Origin: Bacillota bacterium | Lineage (GTDB): Bacteria; Bacillota; Clostridia; Peptostreptococcales; Anaerovoracaceae | Assembly: GCA_017432345.1 (NCBI GenBank) | Contig: JAFRJI010000037.1 | Coordinates: forward strand, 1 to 64,000 | Direction of reading: 5' to 3' | Length of the DNA: 64,000 bases | Shown: piece by piece, positions 30,048-39,227 of the stretch | How the letters are laid out: every line of letters starts with the position of its first letter | Position numbering within the stretch: the stretch's first letter is position 1 | Position numbers and translations under genes: made by a program | The notes under the pieces: generated by a model | The model's input: the letters and a program-made list of their open reading frames with translations, nothing else | What the model was told of the DNA's origin: nothing | The model's database searches: none

Positions 30048-31103
30048 TTATCTCTTTACGATCTTATAAATTTCATCCATGTACGGCGGTGCAACGGCCA
30101 CGCTGATCCGGCCCAGTTCGTCCTTGCCGCAGGTCCTGGTTCTTATGATCATGCGGATGCCGTCTTCCGGCGGTTTGATCACACCGATCACCGTTGCGTC
30201 GACGCCCGCTTCCCGCACAGCTTGCAGCATTTCGTCTTTTTTTTCCTTCGGCGCGATGATGACCATGGATCCGCTGGATATGAGCCGCAGCGGGTCGATG
30301 CCGAAGAACTGGCAGATCTTGACGGTTTCCGGCTCCATCGGAACCGCGTCTTCCCAGACTTCACACCCCGTTCCGGAGATTTGGCACATTTCCCAGACCG
30401 CGCCCAGAATCCCGCCTTCGGTGATGTCGTGCATCCCGTGCGTCCCAACTTCCCCGGCTGCCACGCCTTCCTTTACGACGCTGACCAAATCAAAGAAGCC
30501 CTGGGCCTTTTGGATCTCCGCGTCGGTGAAGAGCGGGGACCCGTCTTCGTCTTTGGCTTCCCGGAGTGCCTCTTCGTGATCGGTAGCCGCGATGCCGCAG
30601 CCCTCCAGTCCGGCGCTTTTAGTCATGATAATATAGTCGTCCGGCTCCATGTCGTTGCCACTCTGGGATTGGCCGGCCGGGATCTTGCCGATGGCGGTGG
30701 ATACGATGACCGGCTGTTTGACGGCCGGTGTGATCTCGGTGTGTCCGCCGATGATCTCCACTTCCACTTCTGCCGCGGTCTCTGCCGCCTGAGCCATGAT
30801 GTGTTCCACATCCTCGTCCGTCGTGCCTTCCGGCAGCATCACCGCCAGCATGATGCCCAGCGGCTTTACGCCGTTGGAGGCGATGTCGTTGCAGGTGATG
30901 TGGATGCACAGACGTCCAATGTCATTTACAGCCGATGAAATCGGATCCGTGGACATGACGCAGTCGAAATCGCCATAATCGATGACCGCGCAGTCCTCGC
31001 CGATGCCGGGCCGGACTTTGACGTCGTCATCCCGGTATTTGATTTTCCCAAAAACAATCTTTTTCAGCAATTCGCTGTCCAGTTTTCCAGTGTCCAGAAT
31101 CAT
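30048..31103 (-). CDS. AIR synthase / HypE-family protein
   Basis: The 351-residue product shows the PurM/HypE ATP-binding fold: IGEDCAVIDYGD, STDPISSAVNDIGRL, CNDIASNGVKPLGIML, then GGHTEITPAV and the second-domain segment HDITEGGILGAVWEM. HypE makes the thiocyanate used for the CN ligands of [NiFe] hydrogenases and ends in a reactive Cys. This protein ends YKIVKR without that Cys, so I do not call it HypE even though an Ech hydrogenase is encoded nearby. The ATG at 31103 has GAGGAGA upstream. It lies 29 bp after ligA. Substrate unknown. Confidence 0.8.
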   Translation of the reverse strand: MILDTGKLDSELLKKIVFGKIKYRDDDVKVRPGIGEDCAVIDYGDFDCVMSTDPISSAVNDIGRLCIHITCNDIASNGVKPLGIMLAVMLPEGTTDEDVEHIMAQAAETAAEVEVEIIGGHTEITPAVKQPVIVSTAIGKIPAGQSQSGNDMEPDDYIIMTKSAGLEGCGIAATDHEEALREAKDEDGSPLFTDAEIQKAQGFFDLVSVVKEGVAAGEVGTHGMHDITEGGILGAVWEMCQISGTGCEVWEDAVPMEPETVKICQFFGIDPLRLISSGSMVIIAPKEKKDEMLQAVREAGVDATVIGVIKPPEDGIRMIIRTRTCGKDELGRISVAVAPPYMDEIYKIVKR

Positions 31104-31132
31104 TCGGTTCTCCTCTGCTTCAAGATCTATTC

Positions 31133-33064
31133 TCACTCGCCGATCATGGCGAGGAATTCTTCTTCGGTGATGATCGGAATGCCCAGTTCCTTCGCCTTCT
31201 TATTCTTCGAAGAGCCCGACGTGCTGTCGTTGTTGATCAGGTAATCCGTCTTTTTGCTGACGGATCCGGCGGTCTTGCCGCCCAGGCTCTCGATCTTTTC
31301 CTTGCAGGCGTCCCGGTTCTCAAAATGCCCCAGGCTGCCGGTAATGACGAAGGTCTTGCCGCTGATCGATGAGGCGCTCTGCTCCTCGAACGTCTCGTCG
31401 ATGGTCAGCACCTCCAGAAGTTCCGCCACGCGCTGCCGGTTCTCCTCATCCCGGAAGTAATCCACGTACGCCTTTGCCATGACATCCCCGATCCCGTCGA
31501 TCGCGGAAAGATCCTCGGCAGTGAGGCTCTGGATCTGATTCCAGTCGTTGCGGCAGGCCCGCGCGATCATCTTCGCGTTGGCGACGCCGATGTTCGGGAT
31601 GCCCAGTGCGTACAGCAGCCGGGCCGGCGTCGTATGACTCGCTTTTTCGGCGGCGTCCAGCAGGTTCTGGAAGGACTTTTCCCCGAACCCTTCCATCTGC
31701 ACCATTTTATCACGCCAACGATCCATTCTGAATAGATCAGCGAATTTTTTGATCATGGCTTCGTCGATGAACTTCTCCAGTGTCGCCTCGGAAAGCCCCT
31801 CGATGTTCATGGCGTTCCGCGACACGAAATGCGTGAACGACTTGACCATCTTGGCCGGACACTGCGGGTTCGGACAATGCAGCGTCTTCACCCCGTTCTC
31901 ATCGTGGATCTCCGTCGCCGTGCCGCAGACCGGGCAGGCTTCCGGCGGGGTGAACGTTCCGCTCTTTGTCAGGTTCTCCGCAATCTGCGGTATGATCATG
32001 TTCGCCTTATACACGCTGATCCGGTCCCCTTTCCCCAAGCAAAGTTCTTCGACAATGCTCACGTTGTGGACCGACGCGCGGCTCACGGTCGTCCCTTCCA
32101 GTTCCACCGGTTCAAAGACCGCGATCGGATTGATGAGCCCCGTTCTCGACGCATTCCAGATGATCTCCTTCAGCTCCGTTTCCCGCATCTCATCCTGCCA
32201 CTTGAAGGCGATGGAATCCCTTGGGAATTTTGCTGTGCTCCCCAGCGACTGCCCATAGGCGATGTCGTTATAGATCAGCACCAGCCCGTCGGACGGGATC
32301 TCGAATGTGGTGACCTCCCGGTCGAATTCCTGCACGGCCGCTTCGATGGTGTCCGCGGTGACCAGCACGTTCTTGACCGTTTCGAAACCCTGGCCCTGCA
32401 GCCAGTCGATCTGCTCCTGCCGCAGTGTGAACTGATCCGATCCGCCTTTGGCCAGCGAGAATGCAAAAAACTTCACGTGCCTTTGGGCGGTGATCTCGTT
32501 GTTCAGCTGTCGCACCGATCCGCTGCAGAGATTCCGCGGGTTCTTGTACGTCGCCGCTTCATTGATCTTCTCAAAATCCGCGTAGCTAATGACCGCTTCT
32601 CCGCGGATCACGGTCTCTTCCTTTGCGGGAATTTTGAGCGGTATATTCTCGAATACCCGCGCATTGGCGGTGATGACTTCGCCGATGACGCCGTCGCCCC
32701 GCGTGACCGCCTTGGCCAGTTCACCGTCCTGGTACGTCAGGACGACGGTGAGTCCGTCCAGTTTCCAGGAAAGCAGGCCTTCTTTGTCGCCCAACCAGGC
32801 CTTCAGTTCATGCACGTCCTTGGTCTTGTCCAAAGACAGCATTGGGGAAGGATGCGGCTCCTTCGGCAGATTGCTGACCACTTCGTAGCCGACGTTGACG
32901 GTAGGGCTGGTGGACAGCGTGATCCCGGTCTCCTGTTCCAGCGCGGCCAGCTCGTCGTAGAGCTTGTCGTACTCCTGGTTGGACATGATTTCTTTATCAA
33001 ATTGGTAGTATTGCCTGGATGCATCGTTCAGGATCGCGACCAGTTCTTCCATGCGTTTGTTCAT
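31133..33064 (-). CDS. ligA: NAD-dependent DNA ligase LigA
   Basis: LigA seals nicks in DNA. The 643-residue product has the N-terminal Ia domain, the adenylation motif WKLDG with the AMP-accepting Lys101, an OB fold, a four-cysteine zinc finger (CPVCG...CPNPQC, around residue 390-415), HhH repeats (GIGDVMAKAYVDYF) and a C-terminal BRCT domain (GKTFVITGSLGHFENRDACK). The motif is KLDG where most relatives have KIDG, a conservative change. It directly follows pcrA (9 bp), the standard Firmicutes order. Confidence 0.97.
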   Translation of the reverse strand: MNKRMEELVAILNDASRQYYQFDKEIMSNQEYDKLYDELAALEQETGITLSTSPTVNVGYEVVSNLPKEPHPSPMLSLDKTKDVHELKAWLGDKEGLLSWKLDGLTVVLTYQDGELAKAVTRGDGVIGEVITANARVFENIPLKIPAKEETVIRGEAVISYADFEKINEAATYKNPRNLCSGSVRQLNNEITAQRHVKFFAFSLAKGGSDQFTLRQEQIDWLQGQGFETVKNVLVTADTIEAAVQEFDREVTTFEIPSDGLVLIYNDIAYGQSLGSTAKFPRDSIAFKWQDEMRETELKEIIWNASRTGLINPIAVFEPVELEGTTVSRASVHNVSIVEELCLGKGDRISVYKANMIIPQIAENLTKSGTFTPPEACPVCGTATEIHDENGVKTLHCPNPQCPAKMVKSFTHFVSRNAMNIEGLSEATLEKFIDEAMIKKFADLFRMDRWRDKMVQMEGFGEKSFQNLLDAAEKASHTTPARLLYALGIPNIGVANAKMIARACRNDWNQIQSLTAEDLSAIDGIGDVMAKAYVDYFRDEENRQRVAELLEVLTIDETFEEQSASSISGKTFVITGSLGHFENRDACKEKIESLGGKTAGSVSKKTDYLINNDSTSGSSKNKKAKELGIPIITEEEFLAMIGE

Positions 33065-33073
33065 TGCTTTCGC

Positions 33074-36000
33074 TTATAAATTGTTCAACGTGTATAACTT
33101 GTTGTATCGTTTCACTTGGTATTCCATTTTGTCGTTCAGCTGACTGGTGGACCGGTAGATCCCGGCGTAGAACTGTTCCCCATCGTGGAAGATGCACTGC
33201 AGTTCATTGCCTGCCTTTTTCCCAAACGGGAACTTGATCTGTCCGACGAACGCGCCGCCCACCGTATGGATCGTGACCATGCTGTATTTGTGCTTCCCGT
33301 TGAAGCTCCGCACATCGTAAATGAAATTGCCCATGCTGTCCATGCCCTGATTGAGCAGGTATTCCTTCTTGCCGTGCAGCACAATGTACTTCAGCGGGTT
33401 CAGTTCCCCGTCCATGACGATCACGTTGTTGTTGTCCCGGAGCCGGCCGTAATAACGGTCGCGTTTCTCGTTGTAGGCGATCGCTGTGAATCCCTTGTAG
33501 GATTTCCGCACCGATTTCGGAAGGTTGTCCACGCTCTTCGAGAGGCTGATGTCCTTATGCGAGACGACCGTCAGGCTGGACGGGTCGATGAGCACGGCCC
33601 GCTTGTCTTTCACCCGGCAGCAGGTGGCGACCAGCAGATTCTTGTTGGTGTTGTAGGTTAGGCAGTTGGCGTGGTATACCGGCAGGGCCTTGGATACCTT
33701 CTTGACCGTGAGCGTGGCAAGGTCGACTTTGACGATCTTGCACTTCTCCACCGTCCGGTCGTACAGCGTCAGATACGCCTTCCCGTCGTAGGCACAGGCG
33801 CCCTGGAGCGTATCGTAATGGTAAAGCTTTTCCCCTGCCGCCTTACGGTAGTTGAACCATTTTCCGTCCTTCTTGAGCAGAGTCAGCGATGCTTTTTTCT
33901 GCTTTTTGACGGTCGCGTACACGATTGGGGAATAGCCCAGTTCCTCGCCCTCGCTGTTCAGTGCGTACACCCGGTAAAAGTATTTCTTGCCGGGCTTCAG
34001 CTTCTTATTGGTGAACTTCGTCGACTTGGTCGACTTGACCATCGTATAATTCCCTTTCTTGGACGTGGCCCGGTAGACTTCATACGTGATTTCCTCGTAG
34101 ACCGGTTCGGTCTGTTCCTGCTTGGTCAGTTCTTTGTTCCCGAGGTCTTCGTCGGTCATCTCCATTTCGAATTCAACAGGTTCATCGGATCCGTCGGCCA
34201 GTTCCATCGCCTGGATCTCCACTTCCTCATCCATTTCGCCGGTTTCATCCGTGTTGTTCACTTCGTCTGTTTCGCCGCCTTCTTCCGCATCGCCGGTTTC
34301 ATCCTCCTTGACCAGTTCATCCGATTTCACGATCCGTACCGGATCCCACATCAGCGTGATGCACCGGAAGTCCTTGCTCTTCGCTTTGAGTCCGGTGATC
34401 GGAACACCGCCGGTTCCCGCACTGGAATAATCGATCGGCATTGCCGCCAGCATGAATACCGTCGCCAGCGCGATGATGAGCACCGTCTTTATTTTCTTGA
34501 TGGCCGCGTATCCCAACGCGAGTTTTTTCGTATCGTCTGCAAAACGCACTCGAATGGTCCCCTTTCCGCATTCTAATACTTCGCCTTCTCCAAATTTCGG
34601 ATGGGAGATCCGGTCGCCCACGGCGAATTCTTCGTTGGCCGCATCGATCATCTCCGCGGCCCGTTTCTTCGTCTGCAGTTTCGCGTACTGCAGCTGGTCG
34701 AACGGTCGGTACGGCTTCTCGCGCACCGCGCCGTCCCGGAAGGTCCCGCCTTCCGTCCGCTTCTTTCCTTCGTAGACCGCGTCGCCTTCCAGCAGCGTCT
34801 TATCGATCTCGCGCAGGAACTGCGATTCTCTCGTGTAGTCCGTCTTCCCATAGAGCGTACGCGTCTCGGCGCTGGTCATCCAAAGCCGCTCCTTCGCGCG
34901 GGTGATTCCCACATAGCAGAGCCGGCGTTCTTCTTCCAGTCCGTCCGGCCGGTCAAAGGAACGCCACCCCGGAAACAGCCCGTCTTCCATGCCCGGCATG
35001 AAAACAAACGGGAACTCCAGGCCCTTTGCGCTGTGCAGCGTCATCAGAACGACTGCGTTCTCGTCGGCATCGTGGTTGTCCACTTCGGCGAGAAGCGCGA
35101 TCCGTTCCATGAACTCAGCCAGGGAAATATTCGGATCTTCTTTTTCGTAATCGTAAATGACGGATTTGAATTCCATCAGGTTCTCGATGCGGCTCTCCGC
35201 CTCGAGGGTGTGCTGGTCTTCCAGCGCCTTCAAATATCCGGATCCGACGAGCAGTCCGTCGTACAGATCGGAGATCTTCATGTTATCCTTCTCTTCGCTG
35301 AAGGAAGCAATCATATCCGCGAGAGCGGTGATGCCCGCAGAGGCTTTTGCAGAAAGAGACCCGATGACGTCGCGGTCCATCAGCACGTCAAAGAGACTCT
35401 GCTGCCGCACGCCGGCCAGCGTCTGCAGTTTGTCGAGCGTCTTGCCGCCGATGCCGCGCTTCGGTTCGTTGATGATCCGCACGAGGGCCAGATCGTCCGC
35501 CCGGTTCTGCACCAGCCGCATGTAGCACATCATGTCCTTGATCTCTTTGCGGTCGTAGTAGCGGAGCCCGCCCAGGACCCGGTACGGGATTCCTCTCCGC
35601 GAGAGTGCCTCTTCAAAGGTCCGTGACTGGGAATTGGTCCGGTACAGAATCGCGAAATCGTTGTACTTCCCGTCCGCCAGGCGCTCGATCTCGGATGCGA
35701 CGTAGTACGCCTCATCCCGTTCGTTGTCCAGTCTGCGGCAGGTGATCTTGTCGCCTTCCTCCGCCTCGGTCCAGAGCTTCTTCGGCTTCCGGCTGATATT
35801 GTGCCGGATGACCGAATGCGCCGCATCCAGGATGTTCGAGGTGGAGCGGTAGTTCTGTTCCAGTTTCACGACCTTCGTGTTCTTGAAATCCTTTTCGAAT
35901 TCCAGGATGTTGCGGATGTCCGCGCCGCGCCACTGGTAGATGCACTGGTCGTCGTCCCCCACCACGCAGATGTTGTTGCGCTTTTCGCCGGCGTCGTCTT

Positions 36001-36721
36001 CCGCCTCCGCCAGCATTTTGATGAACTGGTACTGGATCTGGTTGGTGTCCTGGTACTCGTCGACCATGATGTATTGGAATCTCCTCTGATACTGGAGGAG
36101 AACGCTTTCGTCTTTCTCAAAAAGTTCCACGGTCTTCAGCAGCAGGTCGTCGAAGTCCATGGCGTTGTTCTTCTGCAGTTCTTTTTCATACCTGCGGTAG
36201 ACCTGCTCCACCATCCGGTCCTGAATGTCGTCCCCATACACCTGGGCATACTGCTCCGGTGAGATCCTGGATTCTTTGCAGTCGCTGATCCGTCCGAGAA
36301 AGTAGTTCGGATTGAATCGCTTCGTATCGATCCGCAGTTCTTTGCAGATGTTCTTGACGACGGTCTTCTGGTCCGTCGGATCGTACACCGCAAAATCGCG
36401 GCCGTATCCCAGGACTTCCGCGTGACGGCGCAAAATTCTCAGACACGCCGAGTGGAACGTCAGGATCCACATATTGACGCCGGAACCGATCAGCGATTCG
36501 ACGCGGTCCCGCATCTCCTTGGCCGCTTTATTGGTGAACGTCACCGCTAGGATATTGTACGGCGAAACGCCCATCTCCCGGATCAGGTAAGCGATCCGGC
36601 AGGTCATGGTGCTCGTCTTGCCGCTTCCCGCGCCGGCCAGAATGAGGAGCGGCCCTTCGGTATACCGGGCGGCTTCTTTTTGTTTATCGTTCAGTCGATC
36701 GAGGTAGTCTGTACTGCTCAT
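33074..36721 (-). CDS. pcrA: PcrA/UvrD helicase fused to a membrane and extracytoplasmic domain
   Basis: Residues 1 to about 744 are a complete PcrA-type superfamily 1A helicase: motif I AGAGSGKTSTM (about 30-40), DEYQDTN, QNYRS, VMTLHSAKGLEF-like VLMTLHSAKGLEF, and the C-terminal Tudor-like GDRISHPKFGEGEV segment, ending ALGYAAIKKI where PcrA normally stops. The frame then continues without a stop into a hydrophobic helix that looks like a signal peptide (KTVLIIALATVFMLAAM, about 745-761). Next comes a fibronectin-III-like domain split by an acidic insert of about 85 residues, and a beta-propeller-like region to residue 1215. Either this is a true membrane-tethered fusion, or a stop between two genes has been lost (biologically or by sequencing). 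GGGAG precedes the ATG at 36721. Confidence 0.85.
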   Translation of the reverse strand: MSSTDYLDRLNDKQKEAARYTEGPLLILAGAGSGKTSTMTCRIAYLIREMGVSPYNILAVTFTNKAAKEMRDRVESLIGSGVNMWILTFHSACLRILRRHAEVLGYGRDFAVYDPTDQKTVVKNICKELRIDTKRFNPNYFLGRISDCKESRISPEQYAQVYGDDIQDRMVEQVYRRYEKELQKNNAMDFDDLLLKTVELFEKDESVLLQYQRRFQYIMVDEYQDTNQIQYQFIKMLAEAEDDAGEKRNNICVVGDDDQCIYQWRGADIRNILEFEKDFKNTKVVKLEQNYRSTSNILDAAHSVIRHNISRKPKKLWTEAEEGDKITCRRLDNERDEAYYVASEIERLADGKYNDFAILYRTNSQSRTFEEALSRRGIPYRVLGGLRYYDRKEIKDMMCYMRLVQNRADDLALVRIINEPKRGIGGKTLDKLQTLAGVRQQSLFDVLMDRDVIGSLSAKASAGITALADMIASFSEEKDNMKISDLYDGLLVGSGYLKALEDQHTLEAESRIENLMEFKSVIYDYEKEDPNISLAEFMERIALLAEVDNHDADENAVVLMTLHSAKGLEFPFVFMPGMEDGLFPGWRSFDRPDGLEEERRLCYVGITRAKERLWMTSAETRTLYGKTDYTRESQFLREIDKTLLEGDAVYEGKKRTEGGTFRDGAVREKPYRPFDQLQYAKLQTKKRAAEMIDAANEEFAVGDRISHPKFGEGEVLECGKGTIRVRFADDTKKLALGYAAIKKIKTVLIIALATVFMLAAMPIDYSSAGTGGVPITGLKAKSKDFRCITLMWDPVRIVKSDELVKEDETGDAEEGGETDEVNNTDETGEMDEEVEIQAMELADGSDEPVEFEMEMTDEDLGNKELTKQEQTEPVYEEITYEVYRATSKKGNYTMVKSTKSTKFTNKKLKPGKKYFYRVYALNSEGEELGYSPIVYATVKKQKKASLTLLKKDGKWFNYRKAAGEKLYHYDTLQGACAYDGKAYLTLYDRTVEKCKIVKVDLATLTVKKVSKALPVYHANCLTYNTNKNLLVATCCRVKDKRAVLIDPSSLTVVSHKDISLSKSVDNLPKSVRKSYKGFTAIAYNEKRDRYYGRLRDNNNVIVMDGELNPLKYIVLHGKKEYLLNQGMDSMGNFIYDVRSFNGKHKYSMVTIHTVGGAFVGQIKFPFGKKAGNELQCIFHDGEQFYAGIYRSTSQLNDKMEYQVKRYNKLYTLNNL

Positions 36722-36730
36722 GATCGCTCC

Positions 36731-37447
36731 CTATAGAATCGCCCACACGACGTTCATCATCGCATTGACGCACGGCGCGATGATCATGCCCGCGATACCG
36801 AAGATGATAATGGCGACGAGGATCCAGCTTCCGTAACGGTAGATATTCCAATACGTTTCTGTCTGCCCGAAATTGAAGATCTGCGCGATGATATTGAATC
36901 CATCGAGCGGCGGGACCGGAATCAGGTTGAACACCATGAGGACGAGATTGATCTGGATCGTGTAATAGATGATGTACCAGATGATCTGCCCCATGCCCGC
37001 GGTCATGGCATAGTTGCCGGTGGCCATCGTGACCACTTTCAGAACGATGGTGAAGAGGACCGCCAGAAGCAGGTTCATCACCACTCCGGCCAGCGCCACG
37101 CAAAGTTCATCGCGGCGGCGGTGCCGGAAATTGAACGGATTGATCTGGACCGGCTGTCCCCAGCCAAAGCCGCAGAAAAACAGCGCAGCCAGTCCCATCC
37201 AGTCGATGTGCGCCAGCGGATTGATCGTCACACGGCCTTGCATCTTCGGCGTCGGGTCGCCCAGCTTGTAGGCGACGACCGCATGCGCGAATTCGTGCAG
37301 TGAAAGGCCGATCACGATGCCCGGCAATATGATCAGCTTTTGGCTGAGCCACGTGATCGGGTCGTTGAACCCGCCGTCGCGCAAAGAGCTGAAGGCCAGC
37401 ACGACGATGATCACGATCATTGTGATATCCAAGTTGCTTCGTCTCAT
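36731..37447 (-). CDS. Site-2-protease-family (M50) membrane metalloprotease
   Basis: The 238-residue membrane protein has the HEXXH zinc motif LHEFAHA (His51, Glu52, His55) in its second helix. It also has a conserved VTINPLAHIDWMG segment, NPFNFR, and the third ligand motif NLIPVPPLDGF. This is the short, PDZ-less site-2-protease group common in Firmicutes. Its ATG overlaps the etfA stop (ATGA), and pcrA starts 9 bp downstream, so it belongs to the same transcript. The substrate cannot be inferred. Confidence 0.9.
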   Translation of the reverse strand: MRRSNLDITMIVIIVVLAFSSLRDGGFNDPITWLSQKLIILPGIVIGLSLHEFAHAVVAYKLGDPTPKMQGRVTINPLAHIDWMGLAALFFCGFGWGQPVQINPFNFRHRRRDELCVALAGVVMNLLLAVLFTIVLKVVTMATGNYAMTAGMGQIIWYIIYYTIQINLVLMVFNLIPVPPLDGFNIIAQIFNFGQTETYWNIYRYGSWILVAIIIFGIAGMIIAPCVNAMMNVVWAIL

Positions 37448-38352
37448 AATCCAATCTCCTCTTCCAGCGCCGACAGGACGTCTTCCGCATTGAATACGCC
37501 TTTGTGATCGGACGCGTTGAATATGTCTGCTTTTTTATCTTTGTTGATGCTGATGATCACATCCGCATCCTTGATGCCGCACAGGTGATGGGCTGCTCCG
37601 GAAATGCCGAAGCCGATATAGACTTTCGGCCTGACGCTCCGGCCGCTGGTGCCGATCATGCTGCTTTCATCCGGACCCCAGCCGGCGTCGACCACCGGTC
37701 TTGTGCATCCGGCAGCGCCGCCGAGAGCTTTTGCAAGATTCTCCAACCGCTGCCAGGTTTCCGGCGAGCCCAGTCCGGCTCCGCCGCACAGGATCAGTTC
37801 CGCCTTGCCGATATCCACGGCAGCGCGCGGCCGCGGCTGCCTGCCGGTCAGTTGGAATCCTCTATGTTCGCCGGCCGGTTCCAGATCGATCACCCGCAGG
37901 CGGTTGTTCTCGTTTATTTCGCTTACCAGCGCCGCATCCGCGGAAAAGATGTCCGGCTTGACCGTCGCGATGGCCGGTCTGCCCGGCTGCACGTCCGGAA
38001 TCATGATCTCGCCGATGACCCGGCCGCCAAAGGCGGGGATCAAAAAGACCACTTCCCCATCGTACCGGAGTTCCATGTCGACGCAGTGGGCCGCCACACC
38101 CGTGCCGAGACGGATGCCCATTGCCGGCGCGATTTCTTCGCCGAGGGCGGTTGCTCCCATGAGCAGCACGTCCGGGCGTTCCTCGGCGACAGTCTTTTGC
38201 AACTGGTCCGCCGCGGTCTCGTGGGCTTTGCCGATGCACCGGGCGAGCACGATTTCGCAGGTGCCGCTTTCCGGCGTTCCGAATACTTCGATCGCTTTGG
38301 TAAGGAGCTGCTCTGTTACAGGATGTCCCTGGTCAAAGATCATGATCTTCAT
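37444..38352 (-). CDS. etfA: Electron transfer flavoprotein subunit alpha
   Basis: EtfA binds FAD and, with EtfB, shuttles electrons to or from acyl-CoA dehydrogenases. The 302-residue product has the FAD-binding C-terminal domain signature: LGGAAGCTRPVVDAGW, then IGTSGRSVRPKVYIGFGISGAAHHL and a KDADVIISINKDKKADIF segment. No N-terminal ferredoxin domain is present. AAGGAGG lies upstream of the ATG at 38352, which overlaps the etfB stop (ATGA). It is adjacent to its probable partner dehydrogenase. Confidence 0.96.
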   Translation of the reverse strand: MKIMIFDQGHPVTEQLLTKAIEVFGTPESGTCEIVLARCIGKAHETAADQLQKTVAEERPDVLLMGATALGEEIAPAMGIRLGTGVAAHCVDMELRYDGEVVFLIPAFGGRVIGEIMIPDVQPGRPAIATVKPDIFSADAALVSEINENNRLRVIDLEPAGEHRGFQLTGRQPRPRAAVDIGKAELILCGGAGLGSPETWQRLENLAKALGGAAGCTRPVVDAGWGPDESSMIGTSGRSVRPKVYIGFGISGAAHHLCGIKDADVIISINKDKKADIFNASDHKGVFNAEDVLSALEEEIGL

Positions 38353-39227
38353 GCGCCCAGCCCCTCCTTCCTCAGCAGGGCGAGGATCGCCTTCGCTGCG
38401 TCGGCGGCACTGCCGTCTTCTTCTGTCAGGTCTCTTCCCCCGCGGGACAGATCCGGTGTCATCAGCTCACCGGCTTTGGTCGGTGAACCGGCGGCGCCGA
38501 TTTTCGCCTCGTCCAGTTTCAGATCGTCGTTCGTCCATATGGTCAGCGGCTTTTTGCGCGCTTTCACGATACCCATCGCGCTGATGTGCCGCGGTTTGTT
38601 GATATCTCTGGTCACTGCGACCAGTGCCGGTTCTTCGCAGCGGAATGTGAGGAGCATCTCCTCGGTCTTCTTCGTTGCGGCGATCACCGGAGTTCCGCCG
38701 GCGCCTTCCTGCCCTTCCGCGCCTTCCCGCTGGATCTGCAGTTCACAGACACGGGCCAGATGCGGCAGACCGAGCCATTCGGCTACCTGCACCGGGACAT
38801 GGGACGTCGCACCGTCCGCGCTCTCGTTTCCGGCGATGATCAAATCGAAGGCATCCAGCTCCTCAGCGGCGAGAATTGCTTTCGCTCCCTCCGCCAGGAC
38901 ATAGGATGTTGCATAGGTGTCCGCGCCTCCAAAGGCCGGATCGCTGAGCAGATACCCTGCGTCCGCGCCCATGGCGAGGCATTCCAGGATCTTGTCGCGG
39001 TTCGTCTGCGGCGCCATGCTGAGGGCAATGACCTCGCAGCGGGCATCACCGCTTGCCGCCTCGACTTCCGACTTGATGCGGAGCGCTTCTTCGAGGGCAC
39101 ATTTTGACGCCGGGTCGAGCACCGCCGCCGCGTCCTGCCGCAGGATGCGTTTTGTCTGCGGATCGATCTGTATTTCGTTGTATTTCTCCGGGTCAGGCAC
39201 TGGCTTGACCAATACAAGGATTACCAT
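38349..39227 (-). CDS. etfB: Electron transfer flavoprotein subunit beta
   Basis: The 292-residue product starts MVILVLVKPVPDPEKYNEIQ and has the EtfB signature DLIIAGNESADGATSHVPVQ plus TRDINKPRHISAMGIVKARKK near the C-terminus. I chose the ATG at 39227, which overlaps the end of the acyl-CoA dehydrogenase gene; 18 extra codons upstream would lie inside that gene and look unlike EtfB. Whether the Etf bifurcates electrons cannot be decided here. Confidence 0.95.
   Translation of the reverse strand: MVILVLVKPVPDPEKYNEIQIDPQTKRILRQDAAAVLDPASKCALEEALRIKSEVEAASGDARCEVIALSMAPQTNRDKILECLAMGADAGYLLSDPAFGGADTYATSYVLAEGAKAILAAEELDAFDLIIAGNESADGATSHVPVQVAEWLGLPHLARVCELQIQREGAEGQEGAGGTPVIAATKKTEEMLLTFRCEEPALVAVTRDINKPRHISAMGIVKARKKPLTIWTNDDLKLDEAKIGAAGSPTKAGELMTPDLSRGGRDLTEEDGSAADAAKAILALLRKEGLGA

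Noticed and set aside
30048..31103. HypE for maturation of the Ech hydrogenase
   Set aside because: The PurM/HypE fold fits, but the terminal Cys essential for HypE is absent and no other hyp gene is adjacent, so only the superfamily is called.
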